Source: Thysanoteuthis rhombus
Lineage: Eukaryota > Mollusca > Cephalopoda > Oegopsida > Thysanoteuthidae
Length of the DNA stretch: 64,000 nt
Reading direction: 5' to 3'
Assembly (NCBI GenBank): GCA_963457665.1
Contig: OY735206.1
Location: forward strand, 26,074,210 to 26,138,209
A program made the translations under genes and the position numbers. Below are positions 24,262 to 35,888 of this stretch, piece after piece (positions within the stretch are counted from its first letter, which is position 1; every line of letters starts with the position of its first letter). The notes beneath the pieces are model-generated. The model was not told the origin of the DNA. It searched no databases and saw only the letters and a program-made list of their open reading frames with translations.

Positions 24262-25320
24262 AGGTGGGTCTTGTGCTGACAAAGTTGAGCTCAGAGAATA
24301 TATCTTTTGAAATTATATCTTTCTTTCTCTCCATTCACCCATGTTCAAAATAAGATTGTCTTCTATTCAAGCCGGTTATGCCCTCTTGTTATGTATACGA
24401 GTGTTTCAAATGGCATGAAGTTCCATGGTTCTATTTATAAAGAATGCACCTATTCAAAGACCCATTGAATTGATTGAGAGCTTTTTCAATCTGCTCTATT
24501 CAAGTCCTTACTTCTAAAAAAATGTTTTGAATAGTGTTTATATTTTTCCAATGTCATGAACATTCAAGGAATTTTTCCAGACAAGATGTGAGAAATAGAA
24601 AAATCTGGTATGGCGGACCACATATGAGGGGAGAAATCGGAACTTTCTCTGAAAATTAAGCCTGCATATTAGATTAGGAATGTCAATACGTATAAACAAA
24701 ATTTCAAATTAGTTGCATACATTAATATGTTTGAAAATCGCTGAAATTCGAGCTGTGACGAATGAAAATCGATTTGGTTTCTGCTGCTCAACAGCGACAA
24801 AGAATAGTCGACACTGTTTTAACCAAAAAAGTTAAAATATACATGACCTACGTGACAAGCTCCCTTGTTTATAAAGAAATAGATAAGCAAATGAGATCTT
24901 TGCTATCATTAATTTAAATTATTGAACATATGAATTGGACAAGCGAGGATGACCGGAGAATCGACCAACCAAGATGTTGTGTGAACACCAGAAAAATTAA
25001 AAAGAATAAGTTTAGAAGCGTTTTAGACGCCTGAAAATATTATTATCCAGGACTGAGCTTGTCTGATTTGACAAGAATTAACAAAATCTCTAACTTGACT
25101 TATTGGGATAGTAATATCATTTGTTTTTTCTGTAAGTGGTAGACAGCCATTATCACATGGTAGAAGGGTCACTTTTCCAGTTATCTAAACGAACCCTGTT
25201 TGCAATTTGAGTGCACTGTTTCAGGTTATTCCCTATACTAACCTGAATAACGTTTTTGAAGGATTTGGTTGCGTATTGAACAGTCCCTACTCTATTAAAC
25301 AATCAACGTGGCATTCCTGG
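24262..25320. other. No gene seen
   Basis: AT-rich spacer, nothing recognisable. Confidence 0.45.
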
Positions 25321-25324
25321 GGCT

Positions 25325-25760
25325 ATGGCAGGCTTTCAATGGATTTTTGTCAATTTCTTTGCATCCAACCATTATATTGATAAAAATGTTCTTTTTCTTC
25401 TCATAGACATTAAATCCTATGCAGAGCATATTGGATGGCAACAGACAAAGGAAAGCAGCATATACCCAAACAACTATGAAGAAGATTTATGTGTTTATGT
25501 AGACCAGGAACGAAAATACTGTTATTATTGCCAAGCGAAGACCAATAAAGCAAATTGTATACTACGCTGTCTCGAAATACCTTCATGAAAATGGCCAATA
25601 GAATCTTCCTTTCACTCTGCAAAGCAATGATTAGACCTCTGATTGTTTAAGTTTCATATGTTGAATGTATCTAAAGAAGGATCAGGATGCAAAACAGGAA
25701 TCTAGAAGACAATTCAAGGGCTTTTCTAGTTGATATTCAAGTATCAGTTTTCCATTACAT
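25325..25760 (+). mobile_element. CR1/L2-like LINE reverse transcriptase C-terminal remnant
   Basis: The plus frame ends with EEDLCVYVDQERKYCYYCQA and then KTNKANCILRC. This closely follows the block E-K-D-L-G-V-Y-V-D-x-x-L-K-F-x-x-H-C-Q-x-x-x-N-K-A-N-R-I-L-G found near the C-terminus of CR1/L2/Jockey-group polymerases. After a frame change, KMANRIFLSLCKAMIRPLI (25588-25647) matches F-L-x-L-Y-K-A-M-V-R-P-H-L-E-Y-A. A stop replaces the expected E-Y. Only this end is present, so it is a 5'-truncated dead copy. It is a different LINE type from the GAT-tailed copies. Family call from recalled motifs. Confidence 0.75.
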
Positions 25761-25984
25761 AGGTTTCATTGAACAGTATTGAGATTGTTGGTATACTTTT
25801 CGAGTGGATTTTTGTATCTCTCAGATCACGCCTCTCTAGAGCCAGTCTAGATAGTTCTTGTTGTATCAATTTTCAGTAATTTTTCTTTATTAATTGACCT
25901 TCGATGTTGTGCTTGGCAGTGTCCACGTTTGTTTATTTTTTCGGACTTGTTTGCGATCAAATAAAATTTTATGGAATTAACATC

Positions 25985-26070
25985 CTTATTTCTCTTTCAT
26001 TTTTCAAAGTTTTTATCGATCACTCCCATGCAACCAAAAGATGTTTGTCATATGACGATGTTTACTGAGT
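25985..26070 (+). repeat. R6-like fragment
   Basis: TTATCGATCACTCCCATGCA followed by a CATATGAC word fits the right half of the R6 repeat. Confidence 0.35.
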
Positions 26071-26810
26071 AACTTAAAATATCGGTTTGTCTGTTTATCA
26101 ATATATGTATCTCAATATAATACTCTCTTTATCGATAAATCTACCCGAAAGAGTATGTTTCAATATACCCTCTAAATCTATTTACTATTATGTATGTTTG
26201 TATATATGCTTGTGTATTTCTTTGATCCCCTCTTTCAAACACTTCCATATCATCTTTTCCTCCCAACTGCTCCTTGTGGCGACGTTTTTCTTGATCGGAT
26301 GCATGGTCATGATACTAAAAACATTGTGTTACAGTTGTATCATCAGGTTTTCCAGTGACTGATAGCCCAGTACCTCCCTGGATCCGGGAAAAAATCACAT
26401 GTAGCTCTCATATAAGTTCTTTCGGTGACCACATATGCCTTTGTGTGGAGAGCTATCTGTCCTTCTCCACTAGAAATTGCTCCAAATCAGAATGAAAGTG
26501 TTGTAGGCGGTGCTACTAGCAAATACCTGTTCATACCGATGCAATAAAATGCAAAAGTTTTGAGGTGTCTGTGTCGAAAAAACTGATGGAGACGTGTTGT
26601 TGTGTGATGAGCTCTCTGAAAAAATTATCCCGTTGCTAAAAGTTGGACATGATTTGTGTGTTCACCGTAAAAGCGAAAGTTATTGCGACAGAAACAAGAA
26701 AAATACTGTAGACATAAGAATGTCAGCATTTTTGTTTGTTTCTTTTTTATATATTGGACATTACAGGTTTCCACTGCCAACGAATGATATCAGGAATGCA
26801 ACATAATAGA
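26071..26810. other. No gene seen
   Basis: Two small plus frames (26087-26362 and 26594-26806) are hydrophobic or mixed and not recognisable. Confidence 0.4.
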
Positions 26811-26818
26811 TACAAAGT

Positions 26819-27550
26819 CATCATCATCATCATTATCATCATCATCATTCTTTTAACGTCCGTCGTTGGACATAAAGGATCCAGGACACACCATATTTCT
26901 CTATCATGGGGCTCGCAGAGCCAGTATTTTCTGTATTTTTCTAGTTCATCACTCCATCTAGTTTTCCGTCGGCCTCGGTTTCGCATTTCGTCTCTGGGAA
27001 TCCATGTTATATCCGTCGGTTGATTTTCATTCATGCAACATGACTAGCCCATTGCCATTTGAGTTTTCTAATGGATTCAATGATGTCTTTTGACCCCTAC
27101 TTTCTTCATGATATATTGTGCCGTCTTTTTATCCCTCCATGTGATTCTGAGCATGATTCTCTCATGTAACTGTTGCATGCTTCTCAGTTTGCAGGCCTGT
27201 CTTTTGGTCAGTTTCCATGTTTCGACTTCGTAAATGACTATTGGGAGGATGCATTGGTTGTATACAATTCATTTTGGGATTATTAGGATCATCTTGTTTT
27301 TTAAGGTTGAGCTTGCTTTGCTGAAAGCTTGCTATCCTAAGGTTATTCTCCGTTTTATTTCTTCTTTTGTGGATTTCATACAAATTTGCTGTCCTGAGTA
27401 GGTGTAGAGGTCTACTTACCTCAGTTTTGCATCTTCGATTACGACACTTATGTCCTTATTCTTGTTGTGATTGATTGGCTATTTTTTTACTGAAGTTCAT
27501 AGGTAGGCAAACTTTTTTCCTTTCGGCGTTTAGTTCCTCTAGCTGATACA
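26819..27550 (-). mobile_element. RTE-like LINE 3' end, best-preserved copy (copy F)
   Basis: Minus strand, read leftwards from about 27550: LEELNAERKKVCLPMNFSK (palm/thumb L-x-x-x-x-K-x-G-L-x-x-N-x-x-K-T region), EIHKRRNKTENNLRIASFQQ (E-I-K-R-R-I), METDQKTG and CKLRSM (T-W-x-L-T-K-R-Q), HERIMLRITWRDKKTAQYI, then WIPRDEMRNRGRRKTRWSDE, LEKYRKYWLCEPHDREIW and CPTTDVKR. It ends in a degenerate (GAT)n tail (26819-26850 on plus). Frame shifts separate these blocks, but the last ~60 codons are intact. It is about 730 bases long, 5'-truncated, and not autonomous. Confidence 0.87.
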
Positions 27551-28089
27551 AAGTGCAAGGCAAAAAAACTGAAAAAACGGATAGAATTTTTCAGTTCAAG
27601 AGAATGAAAATTACTTAGACGTCTGAGCGAAACTGGTGACTGCTGTTGTCCACCCTATTCCGTAGTGAACGTCTTTATGTGAGGCTTTTTTGATAAAAAT
27701 CTAAATAATGATATTGTGTCGCTAAGAAAAAGCTATCCATGCAGATTAAGACCGCAAATAATCACTTGAAGATTCAATTCAGGAAGATTCACTAGAGGAA
27801 GATCGTTTTGTCCAAAAGACTTTGCGTTCAGCAAAAGCGTTTATCATTTTATAAGACAAAGTCGCCAGAGTTATTAGTCAGAATCTACGAAAATTTGCTT
27901 TGGCGTCACAAAGGCACGTTTCCAAACTCTAGCTTATTTTCTTATCAATTATACATTGCTATTAGCAATCATTCGATCATGAAAACTTCATCTGTTTCAT
28001 AGATATAAAGGAACTGTGTCATTTATATCAACTCATTCAATTCAAGTATTTTAATTCACATCCAGTATTTTAAAGTTTATAACGGTCAT

Positions 28090-28500
28090 AATGTTTTAGG
28101 AATATGACATTCGCCAGATTTATTACTCGGCACGCAAGACAATTCAGTGTCGAGTTGGAATTTTTATTTCATCTTCAGAAATGTATTGCATTGCAATTAC
28201 TAGATTACCTGCCATTTTTGGAAGTTGACATTCATCAGATTTATTAGATGACACACAAAGTAGTTCATAATGAACTCTGCATTTGATTGAATCAGTTATT
28301 CTCGGGAGATATGATATACTACAATTAATTAACAACCGGTCATTGTACATGGCCAGATATGTTTTTTTTAACTTCAAATGACATTGCTTTTTCCCAATTG
28401 AAGTTATTTTGATCAGTGGTTCTCGAAAAATCTGATGTAAAAAATCAAATGTGATAGAGTTTTCGTCATAAATGTCAATGAGAGATCTCCCCTAATTTTC
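28090..28500. repeat. Degenerate ~121-bp tandem repeat
   Basis: TATGACATTCGCCAGATTTA at about 28103 recurs as TTGACATTCATCAGATTTAT at about 28224, with ACAATTCAGTGTCG pairing with AGTTCATAATGA after each. Later CAGTTATTCTCGGGAGATAT pairs with CAGTGGTTCTCGAAAAATCT about 125 bases on. So there are two clear units and a partial third. Confidence 0.6.
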
Positions 28501-29368
28501 TGTTTGCTCGTTGTTTGAATACCATTTGCAAGACGAAAAAAAGCCTTAAAACTTATTGTTCTCTCCACAACACATTTTTTATGTCATTTCTAGATTAACA
28601 TTCCGGAAGTTCCAAGAAATCCTACACTCCATGCAATGTTCAATGTGATTGTCATCCAGTACCTTGTAATGCACTGCTATGTTCCGTGATAATCAGATCT
28701 GTTTTCGCACCAATAAATTTGGTTTGAGGCAAAACAGGGTTGTTACCATTGGAGCACCCTGTATCGAAAGTGCACGGCTGACTCTTATTTTCTCATCTAC
28801 GTGAGACGACTAGAATTGTTCTTTGTTTTATTGCCCTGTCATGCTATCTGTTGTAAAGTGTCTCTTTAGTGGTCGGGGAATGGACATCCACTATACATTA
28901 TGCGGTGAAGTTATTGTTTTGTAAATGGGTGACAAAATAAGACAATGCATCATTTCCTTGAGTTTTCAGTAATTTTTTTTTTAGCTGCGTGTCCAAATTG
29001 GTTATGTAGATCTTAACAAGTTGTCGGCTGATAATTTGCGGAGAGCTATGATCGAGACTAAATTATTTGTCTTTTTAAAACTTATTCCTGAAAGTAACCT
29101 TATCATTCTGAGTTTTGTCAAATTAAGCTGGGTTTTTGTTAAATGCAATCTTGAAAATATTCATCTCGGTATTACTCTTGCTCCCTCTCTATCTCTCTAT
29201 ACATACATGCCAAATTTGGCATGCCTACTCAATACACCAGGGTGGCTGTTAAATTGAAAGAGTTAGCAAAAAAGTGCATGGAAGAAAGGTTTTAGAATGT
29301 GTTCTTTTTACAAGGTAAACATTATTGCCAAAGTGGAACATACTTTCAGCCTCGATACATATATACAT

Positions 29369-29370
<2 letters not shown>
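28501..29370. other. No gene seen
   Basis: AT-rich sequence. A 78-codon frame at 29021-29257 is not recognisable. Confidence 0.4.

Positions 29371-29372
<2 letters not shown>

Positions 29373-29441
<69 letters not shown>
29373..29441. repeat. (TA)n microsatellite
   Basis: About 68 bases of TA. Two YIYI frames here are translations of it. Confidence 0.97.
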
Positions 29442-29445
<4 letters not shown>

Positions 29446-29714
29446 GATAAGCGTAAAAAGAGGGAATTCAAACTTTTAGTTATGGTTTATTGGTATAGTG
29501 GTTTTTGATAAGTCTTAACCAGGTTCATGCATGTCTTCAGAAGGCTAATTAGAGTCTGTTTCTGGTCATCTTTTCCCACTGTTCAGTAGAAGTGTCTTAA
29601 CTCGGGTCATTCATCAATCAATCTTGATATGGATTCAAATCCCATAGGTATAACAGAATTTTAGTGGTTGGTAAGTTATTTGGGAAGAAGGGGGTTCGAT
29701 GCTTGAACTCCTAC

Positions 29715-30115
29715 TAAGGAAGGAGGTGAAGAGGATGAGATATCAATGTGTGTGGATGCATGTGTTCACACTGTGGCTGAATTGAATTTGGTTATAATAA
29801 GTGATAATGTGAATGTGTATGAGAGGGAGGGAAATGGTGAAATATCAATGTGAGTGAATATATATGTTCGCGGTATAATGTAAATATATTTTGGTATGAT
29901 GGTAGATTTGAGAGGTAAGTATTAATATGAGTGTGTGTATGAGAAAATCAATGTATTTGCATACTGTGTTCATAGTGTAGTATAATTCTATCTCGGTATG
30001 TTTCTAAATTTATGTAGTAAGTGATAATATGGTTGTGTGTATGAGAGACTCGATGTATGAGTATGTGTGCGCTAAAAGCATAGGATTGTATATAGATCTG
30101 ATGCGAATTTGTGTA
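29715..30115. repeat. 102-bp tandem array, about four units
   Basis: The anchor ATCAATG occurs at about 29742, 29844 and 29947, and as CTCGATG at about 30049: spacings of 102, 103 and 102. Each unit carries a GATAATGTGAATGTGTATGAG-like block just before the anchor and GTGTTC, GTTC or GTGCGC after it. Units have diverged. The small frames on both strands are not kept from unit to unit. Confidence 0.8.
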
Positions 30116-30299
30116 TTGTGTTATTACGAAAGAGAAAGATTTTTCCAATGCATCACTGCATCGGGGATTTTGAGAAAACGTGAAAAGGAGCTATGTTTTC
30201 CGAGGGAGTCAGAGCTGAGGTCCCAACTCCAAACTGAAAAAGTGTAGAACTAGTTTGAATTCAGTGCAGGTCTCAGATAACTAATGAAATGTGCTTCCC

Positions 30300-31815
30300 T
30301 TTTGTTTTCGACAACATTGCCGGTATTCATTCTGTAGAAAGAGAAAATTTTAGTTCTTGCAGAGAACTTTTAAAAATGTGTGACTCACTTTGAGTATACT
30401 CATCGATGGATTTCTCATTTGCAGCTAATTTGAACAGATGTCATGTTTCTGGTGGTTCTTCTATGTATTTCTTGTTGCAACCTAGACAAATAATAACATA
30501 GATTATGTTTTTTAATGTCACAAAAGATATTGGTTTTATTTCAAAAAATTGTACTATATTTGGAATTTATCTCCTTCTATTAGATGTATGCATAAGCTGC
30601 AATTTGTTCTATTGCCTTTGGTTATCTTGTTCCCTGATTCTGTTCCCTCAGAGAATGCAGCTTTTGTCAGTAGCTTTTTTTATATTCGGAGGTTGGCATT
30701 TGCATTCAGTTATTGAGGAATTAGTGAGGATATTGTTCAGGCAGGGGTCTCTTTGGTATCTTAATTCTTCAAGTTTATGATCTACAGTACTCTCTTTGGA
30801 TATTATTGATTTTAAGCGTTGGTCTAAGGAAATGGTATACTGACCTTTGTAAAGTAAATACCAAGTTTCACTGTACGTGGGTTGCTTGGTCTTTCATGAT
30901 CTTAAAGTCTAAAAATCGAATTTTGTTGTCTATTGAATTCCATTGTAAAGTTGTTGCATTCATTCAGGTTATCTGATATGTGATGTAGATGTAGAAGTCC
31001 TTTTGATTTGTTCCACATTAGGAAACAATTGTCTGTAAAGCGAGTCAACTGTTTTTCAGAAGTCTCTGAAAGTCAATTCCCAAATATTTCGTATACCCTG
31101 GTATATCATTTTTCTTCTAGATAGCCAATTATTAATGTTGAGTATGTTGGTGCAGCTTTCGTTTCCATTGCTCTACATTAATTATTTTGAAGTAATTATT
31201 CTTGGATTGGAGGGCATTTCTTCTTAAATGTATTGGATAGAATCAAGTATGAAATTTTCATGGAATCAATTTGGTGTTTTATTTGGGGTATTTATCATGC
31301 AAGAAATCCTGTTTCTATGGTCTTAGATCGTTGCTGAAGTTTAGTTATAAGGACTACTCATCAAAGGAGCCTAGGTGGCCCTGTTTTTAGTTGCTTCTGG
31401 AAGTTGTCCTTAAAAGATCAGTCTTGTCTTCTCGAAAGCTGTAGACGTTTTTGGTTAGATGCTTAGGTATAATGTCAAGTAGATTGTTTAGTCTGGTTAA
31501 GCAAGATTGTCCTGCTATTATCGAGCGTTCTTTCAAATCTTTGACATTCGGTATACTAACATCTGGTGTTGATGATTTTTCACAGGCGAATGTGATTTCT
31601 TTACTCATGAAAACTTTTGGAAAGCCATAGAATTGACTTTCACTTGCTTCAAACTTTTTCGGGTATTTGTTTTCTTCATCTCTTAGACAAATCTCGTGTT
31701 CTCCTATGTGTATGTCACAGAGAGTTTGATTTCTTTTGCTTGGGTTGTTGTCTAATTGCTGGTAGTAGTTCATAATAAAGAGAATGTTTTCTGAGATTGG
31801 GAATATGTAGTGCAA
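30300..31815 (-). pseudogene. Penelope-like retroelement, reverse transcriptase plus GIY-YIG remnant
   Basis: Minus strand, from 31815 leftwards. An intact 142-codon part holds SQFYGFPKVFMSKEITFACE, IPNVKDLKERSIIAGQSC and LNNLLDIIPKHLTKNVYSF, typical of Penelope-like reverse transcriptase fingers and palm (F-Y-G-L-P-K, R-P-I-V-A-G). Broken frames follow with LEEKMIYQGI-like and RFTDNCFLMWNKSKG (near 31020-31045), the polymerase motif that should be F/Y-x-D-D. Then FTMEFNRQQNSIFRL, LTKAAFSEGT and GNKITKGN. CNKKYIEEPPET at about 30455-30485 sits where the C-terminal GIY-YIG endonuclease has C-x-x-x-Y-I-G. Two signature residues are lost (D to N, G to E), and several frames are broken. The 91-codon plus frame at 30505-30780 is antisense to it. 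Confidence 0.83.
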
Positions 31816-31945
31816 GTCAGTTGTTAGTATGTGTGTATTTGTCTGTGTTTACGTGCTCATGTAGTATATGTGTGGCATGTGTACACATTTACAATATATG
31901 CATGTGTACGTATGCCTATATTTATGCTTGTACGTATGGGAACAT

Positions 31946-31948
<3 letters not shown>

Positions 31949-31992
<44 letters not shown>
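31949..31992. repeat. (TA)n microsatellite
   Basis: About 43 bases of TA, preceded by a TATG/TACG-rich stretch beginning near 31825. Confidence 0.95.
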
Positions 31993-31994
<2 letters not shown>

Positions 31995-31999
31995 TATAT

Positions 32000-34195
32000 A
32001 TATAAATGCACACATGTATAAAACGAATATACACTTTGATGGAGCAACTGTGCTTGAATTTACCTTAATACGGTTGAATTTAATTCCTGAGTAATTCAGT
32101 GGTAATTGATGATTTTTCTTTGAAACGAAGCAACCTTAACCCATAGCCTGACGTCCGACGAGAGTGAATACAAAGATGTATAAAAAAAAACTCTGAAACA
32201 ATTATCAATCGGTAGAATTTTCAGGATCAGCTGTAAAATCGATCATTCTCTACGTAGCCTATTGATAACTTTCTCATAAAACCCTAGGCTATTACATGGA
32301 CGGACAGGTAGATATGGGTTTATTTGAGAACCCCCATAAGAGATTTTTAGAAGAGTATTTTAGAAAGAGAAATGCTTTTTCAAAAACATATAAAGTGGTA
32401 GATATTTACATTTCCAGACATCAAACTACATTGAAACAGCGTGTACGTCAGGCACATACATTCATACATGTGTCATCGGCCAGACAGACAGATTGACAAT
32501 GCCAGACTCGTTTGAAAACTAAAGAAACCTGTTGACGGTTTTGGTTACAGTTTGGGATAACGGCTCATAATGAACATTTCTGTAATTATGACATAAAATA
32601 TTTATGACGTAATTTTTTTTTTTTTTTTCTTTTTTCTTTGAACAAACTTTTTCTTCTTTACCCCTGCTTCTGTGTTGCTCTGTTTATCTTGCTGGAAAAT
32701 TCTTCATAGTTAAGGTAACAGTTTGTAGGTAAGTATTTTTCAGCTTACGAGAGACATACACAAATTTTGCGTGAGGACCAGCAAATGATTCAAAAGAGGA
32801 AACAGTGAAATTTGTTTAATGAGCCTATCGGAATAGGTAACCCGATGTTGATCAGTCCATAAGTTCTTTTCAAAAATATTTGTGAAGAATTTTTAAAGTC
32901 TAAAAAAAATCGACTAATTATCTTACAATCAATAATGATATGTAATTTTATATCTCTCAGGCTGCAATGATAAGGTGAGGAAGTTTTTTCCTTAATATGA
33001 GATCAACACAGCACAGTTCTGCACAAAAGAACATCATCGTGAGCATAGTACTAATTTTGTTGAACAAAAACTACAGATGTCAAAATCTGAAATGCCAAAT
33101 ATACCATCACGATGGTGCTGAAGGTCTGATTTTGGTTTGCAAACAGGATATCATAGGGAGGTGATCGATTACGGTAATTAACACGGCTACCGTCGGTAAT
33201 ACATAATTTGATTTAATACAATCTGAACTGATTTAGCAGAACCATTAATTTTTCATTTTCTATCATGTTTTACATTCCTCTTTATGATATTTTTCAAAAT
33301 GCCAGGAAGTCATGAAAGACCACCGATGAAAATTGTAGTGTTTTTTTTTGTTTATTTATTCAATATTTTTTTTTCCATGATTTTGGAAAAAATGTTTGTT
33401 TTCCCTGGCAATCCTAACCCTACCCCTAATTTACATTCTTCATAACACGAATAAATATTAGATGATCATGTTTTTCTGCTTTCATTTGTTCCATATTGCA
33501 TTAGTAACAGCAGCAACTTCTTTTACCAGTGTAATTGGTGGCCTACTTTTGATATCCAGGCAATCAACCAGAAACGAACTGTCATCAGTTATCTTCCATC
33601 TACAGCAAGAGTCACCCTCGTCAGGAACAGCTCCCAATTTAATGCAATCAACATGACACGGTCATTGCGTTAAAGATAAACCTGCCCAATGGTCCAGCTA
33701 TTCTATACTGTATTATGAATAATTTTAGGTTTATTTATTTGCCTCCCAGAAACAATATTTGACATTAAGAACGGGTCAAGGCGGAATCCTGACGGATCAA
33801 AATCTCTTGCCCTTGAAACTAGTGCTGTAGATACACTACGGCAAACTTTACTTGATCTCGAAACGAGTTTTGGGCAAATTCAAAGGCTAGTCATCACTCA
33901 CACCGAATCATATCACGCCCAACTTACCTCAAACACCCTCATAAGTATTTACATTGTAATTGCGTACAGCTGGTCAGAACAACGACAGGAATAATTGACT
34001 CCTGTGCCAGATAAGTATGTAGTCAGTGCTACTAAGATAAACAAATCACTTCTTTAAAAAAAAATGGGCCCGATTCGAATTCAGCTTACATTATACAGAT
34101 CTGCAATGAACGTAATGAGCTGCAGGATCATTATGTTTGTATTCAGATGGCTTGCTTTTAAAGCTTTTTTATTCATTAATCACAGAAGATATAAG
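32000..34195. other. No gene seen
   Basis: AT-rich sequence with T runs at 32609-32635 and 33343-33372. 64- and 66-codon plus frames (33462, 32296) are not recognisable. Confidence 0.45.
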
Positions 34196-34199
34196 CTAA

Positions 34200-34450
34200 T
34201 AAGCAGGGAAAAACAATCAAACAAATAATTGAATTCATTTGTATTCAAAGAAACATTGACTATGTAAATTAATCACTCATTTACTGTTGTGTGACAGTAA
34301 TATCCACCTGATAGTAAACCGCATTGTCAGGTGAAGGAAAAACAATTTTTATTTCAAATCCAAGAAACAATGTAATTTCAATTAAATACATCGTGTTAAT
34401 TGAGAAAAAATGTTATGCAATTTATTGTATGACAGAAAATCCATTCAGTT
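34200..34450. repeat. Degenerate ~130-140-bp tandem duplication
   Basis: AGCAGGGAAAAACAATC at about 34203 pairs with TGAAGGAAAAACAATTTTT at about 34332. ACTGTTGTGTGACAGTAATA at about 34283 pairs with ATTGTATGACAGAAAATCC at about 34424. About two units, diverged. Confidence 0.45.
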
Positions 34451-34734
34451 TATTCTAGTTCAAACATAAAAAAATCAAATTAATTCAATTTTCTCGTCTC
34501 TTGTACGGTCCATTGTACGATGTTTACTTCTGTGACGTAGATACCACATTTGTATGACGATAGTTCGATTCAAATTGAGATCAGAGCAATTACAGCAGTG
34601 CCTTGTGATCGACTGTTGATAATGGTTCAAGTAATTATATATAACTAACTCCCAACACATAATATACCCAAGTGTTGTGAACCATTACAACCTTACAAAA
34701 CTATATCTTTCGGCATTAAAATGCACATACATTT

Positions 34735-35075
34735 TATTCCATTTAGCTACAAAGGACATGAGTCAACTTCATAACAAATAAAAACGGAAAACTTGACCAT
34801 TTAAAAATGTGTTTAATCAAACCTAGAAAAGAAGATATAAATTAGACTCAGTGTTAGGTCTACTATAATCGATTGATATTTAGAGTAGGTGTTGACTGTA
34901 TCATAAAATTTTGTGTTCAAAGTTAGTGTAAGGGTTATTGCTTCGAATTGGTCTTTAGCGTAAGTAACGGGGTTATTATTTAGAGTACTGGTAGGGTTTG
35001 TGCAAAGTTCATATAGGTCAATTACAGAACAAATGAAAACAGCAGACTTGTCAATCATTGCAATGGCAGTTTAGC
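34735..35075 (+). repeat. Repeat R7, left copy beside the 175-codon frame
   Basis: Contains ATTTAGCTACAAAGGACATG, GATATAAATTAGACTCAGTG, GTTAGTGTAAGGGTTAT and GTCAATTACAGAACAAATG. The same words in the same order occur at 36055-36240, so it forms a direct repeat around the open frame at 35304-35831. Confidence 0.55.
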
Positions 35076-35226
35076 CACTGAAAGTAAAAATGAAATATGT
35101 CTGGAACAGAGCTTTAAATGTATGAAATGGTGCATGCTGTCAATTCATTATGGATAGCTTACGTCGCTTTAGTGTAAAGTAACCATGGTTTTATCTTGAG
35201 AGTACTCTGAGTGAATTTGTTTTTTT

Positions 35227-35250
35227 GTTTTTTTTTTTTTCTCTTTCCAG
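35227..35250 (+). promoter_or_regulatory. Candidate 3' splice site (intron acceptor)
   Basis: A run of T/C ending in TTTTCTCTTTCCAG, a textbook animal acceptor, 53 bases before the ATG at 35304. In the ATG's own frame there is a TGA at 35253-35255, just after the acceptor. The upstream exon would therefore be 5' UTR, unless a different acceptor is used. Confidence 0.55.
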
Positions 35251-35303
35251 AATGATTTTGGTTTGAATTCATTAAAAAGAAAACTGTAATAGCAATCAGT
35301 GAA

Positions 35304-35831
35304 ATGCAGAAAGTGTCAAATTACAACCGGAATGGACGACAAGCCACAGCCAAGAAATTTGCTTGTAACAAAATACAAGATGATGACAAAAATAAGAATC
35401 TTTCAGTTCTGCACAAGACTCTAAGCGAAGAATGGAAACTAAAAAGTCCTGACGTGAGGAGGATTTTGCGTGAGAAGGACAAAATGCAAGTTTCCCAGGA
35501 TAGACACGTCTTCGTTTCAGTAGACCCTTTTCTTGAATACGACAAACTATCTGAACACGAGAAACTTTACGCTGACATGAAACAAAGGGCTAGGTACGAA
35601 CAGATGTATAAATTTCAGTGCACCCTCGAAAATCAAATGATGGCCACTGGCAAATACAACAAATTTCCGAGGGTCTGCGTAATTCAATTAAAGGCCGATC
35701 CCCACTTAGTTGGATTTTTAAATCGGCAGTTGGCCGAAGATAACGAACTTAAACAGGCAACAAATACAGCAAAGTATAAAGGAGAAAATAAGAAGATACA
35801 GGGAAACAGAAAGACCGGAGTAGTGAGATGA
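35304..35831 (+). CDS. Unidentified 175-residue basic protein, candidate exon or single-exon gene
   Basis: This is the only non-repetitive long frame in the window that looks like protein. It is 175 codons in DNA of about 35% G+C, where stops should come about every 15 codons, and is open for another 16 codons upstream. It is rich in Lys, Arg, Asp and Glu, with no signal peptide or membrane segment. Residues about 37-65 (VLHKTLSEEWKLKSPDVRR then ILREKDKMQ) resemble helices 2-3 of an HMG box, where a conserved W follows G/E-x. The first helix is not recognisable, so this is a weak inference. Residues 75-110 and 120-150 are not recognised. A splice acceptor lies upstream and an AATAAA lies 58 bases past the stop. 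Direct repeats R7 flank it. It may be a nuclear DNA-binding protein, a lineage-specific gene, or an exon of a repeat-borne frame. Confidence 0.6.
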   Translation: MQKVSNYNRNGRQATAKKFACNKIQDDDKNKNLSVLHKTLSEEWKLKSPDVRRILREKDKMQVSQDRHVFVSVDPFLEYDKLSEHEKLYADMKQRARYEQMYKFQCTLENQMMATGKYNKFPRVCVIQLKADPHLVGFLNRQLAEDNELKQATNTAKYKGENKKIQGNRKTGVVR

Positions 35832-35888
35832 TTGATAATTTCAATTTTCAGCAACCCCGCATAATTTCCCAGGGGGCCAACAGAATGT

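Noticed and set aside
29488-29650. tRNA or SINE suggested by TTGGTATAGTGGTT and GGATTCAAATCCC
   Set aside because: The A-box- and B-box-like words are about 140 bases apart, too far for a tRNA, and no second copy was found.
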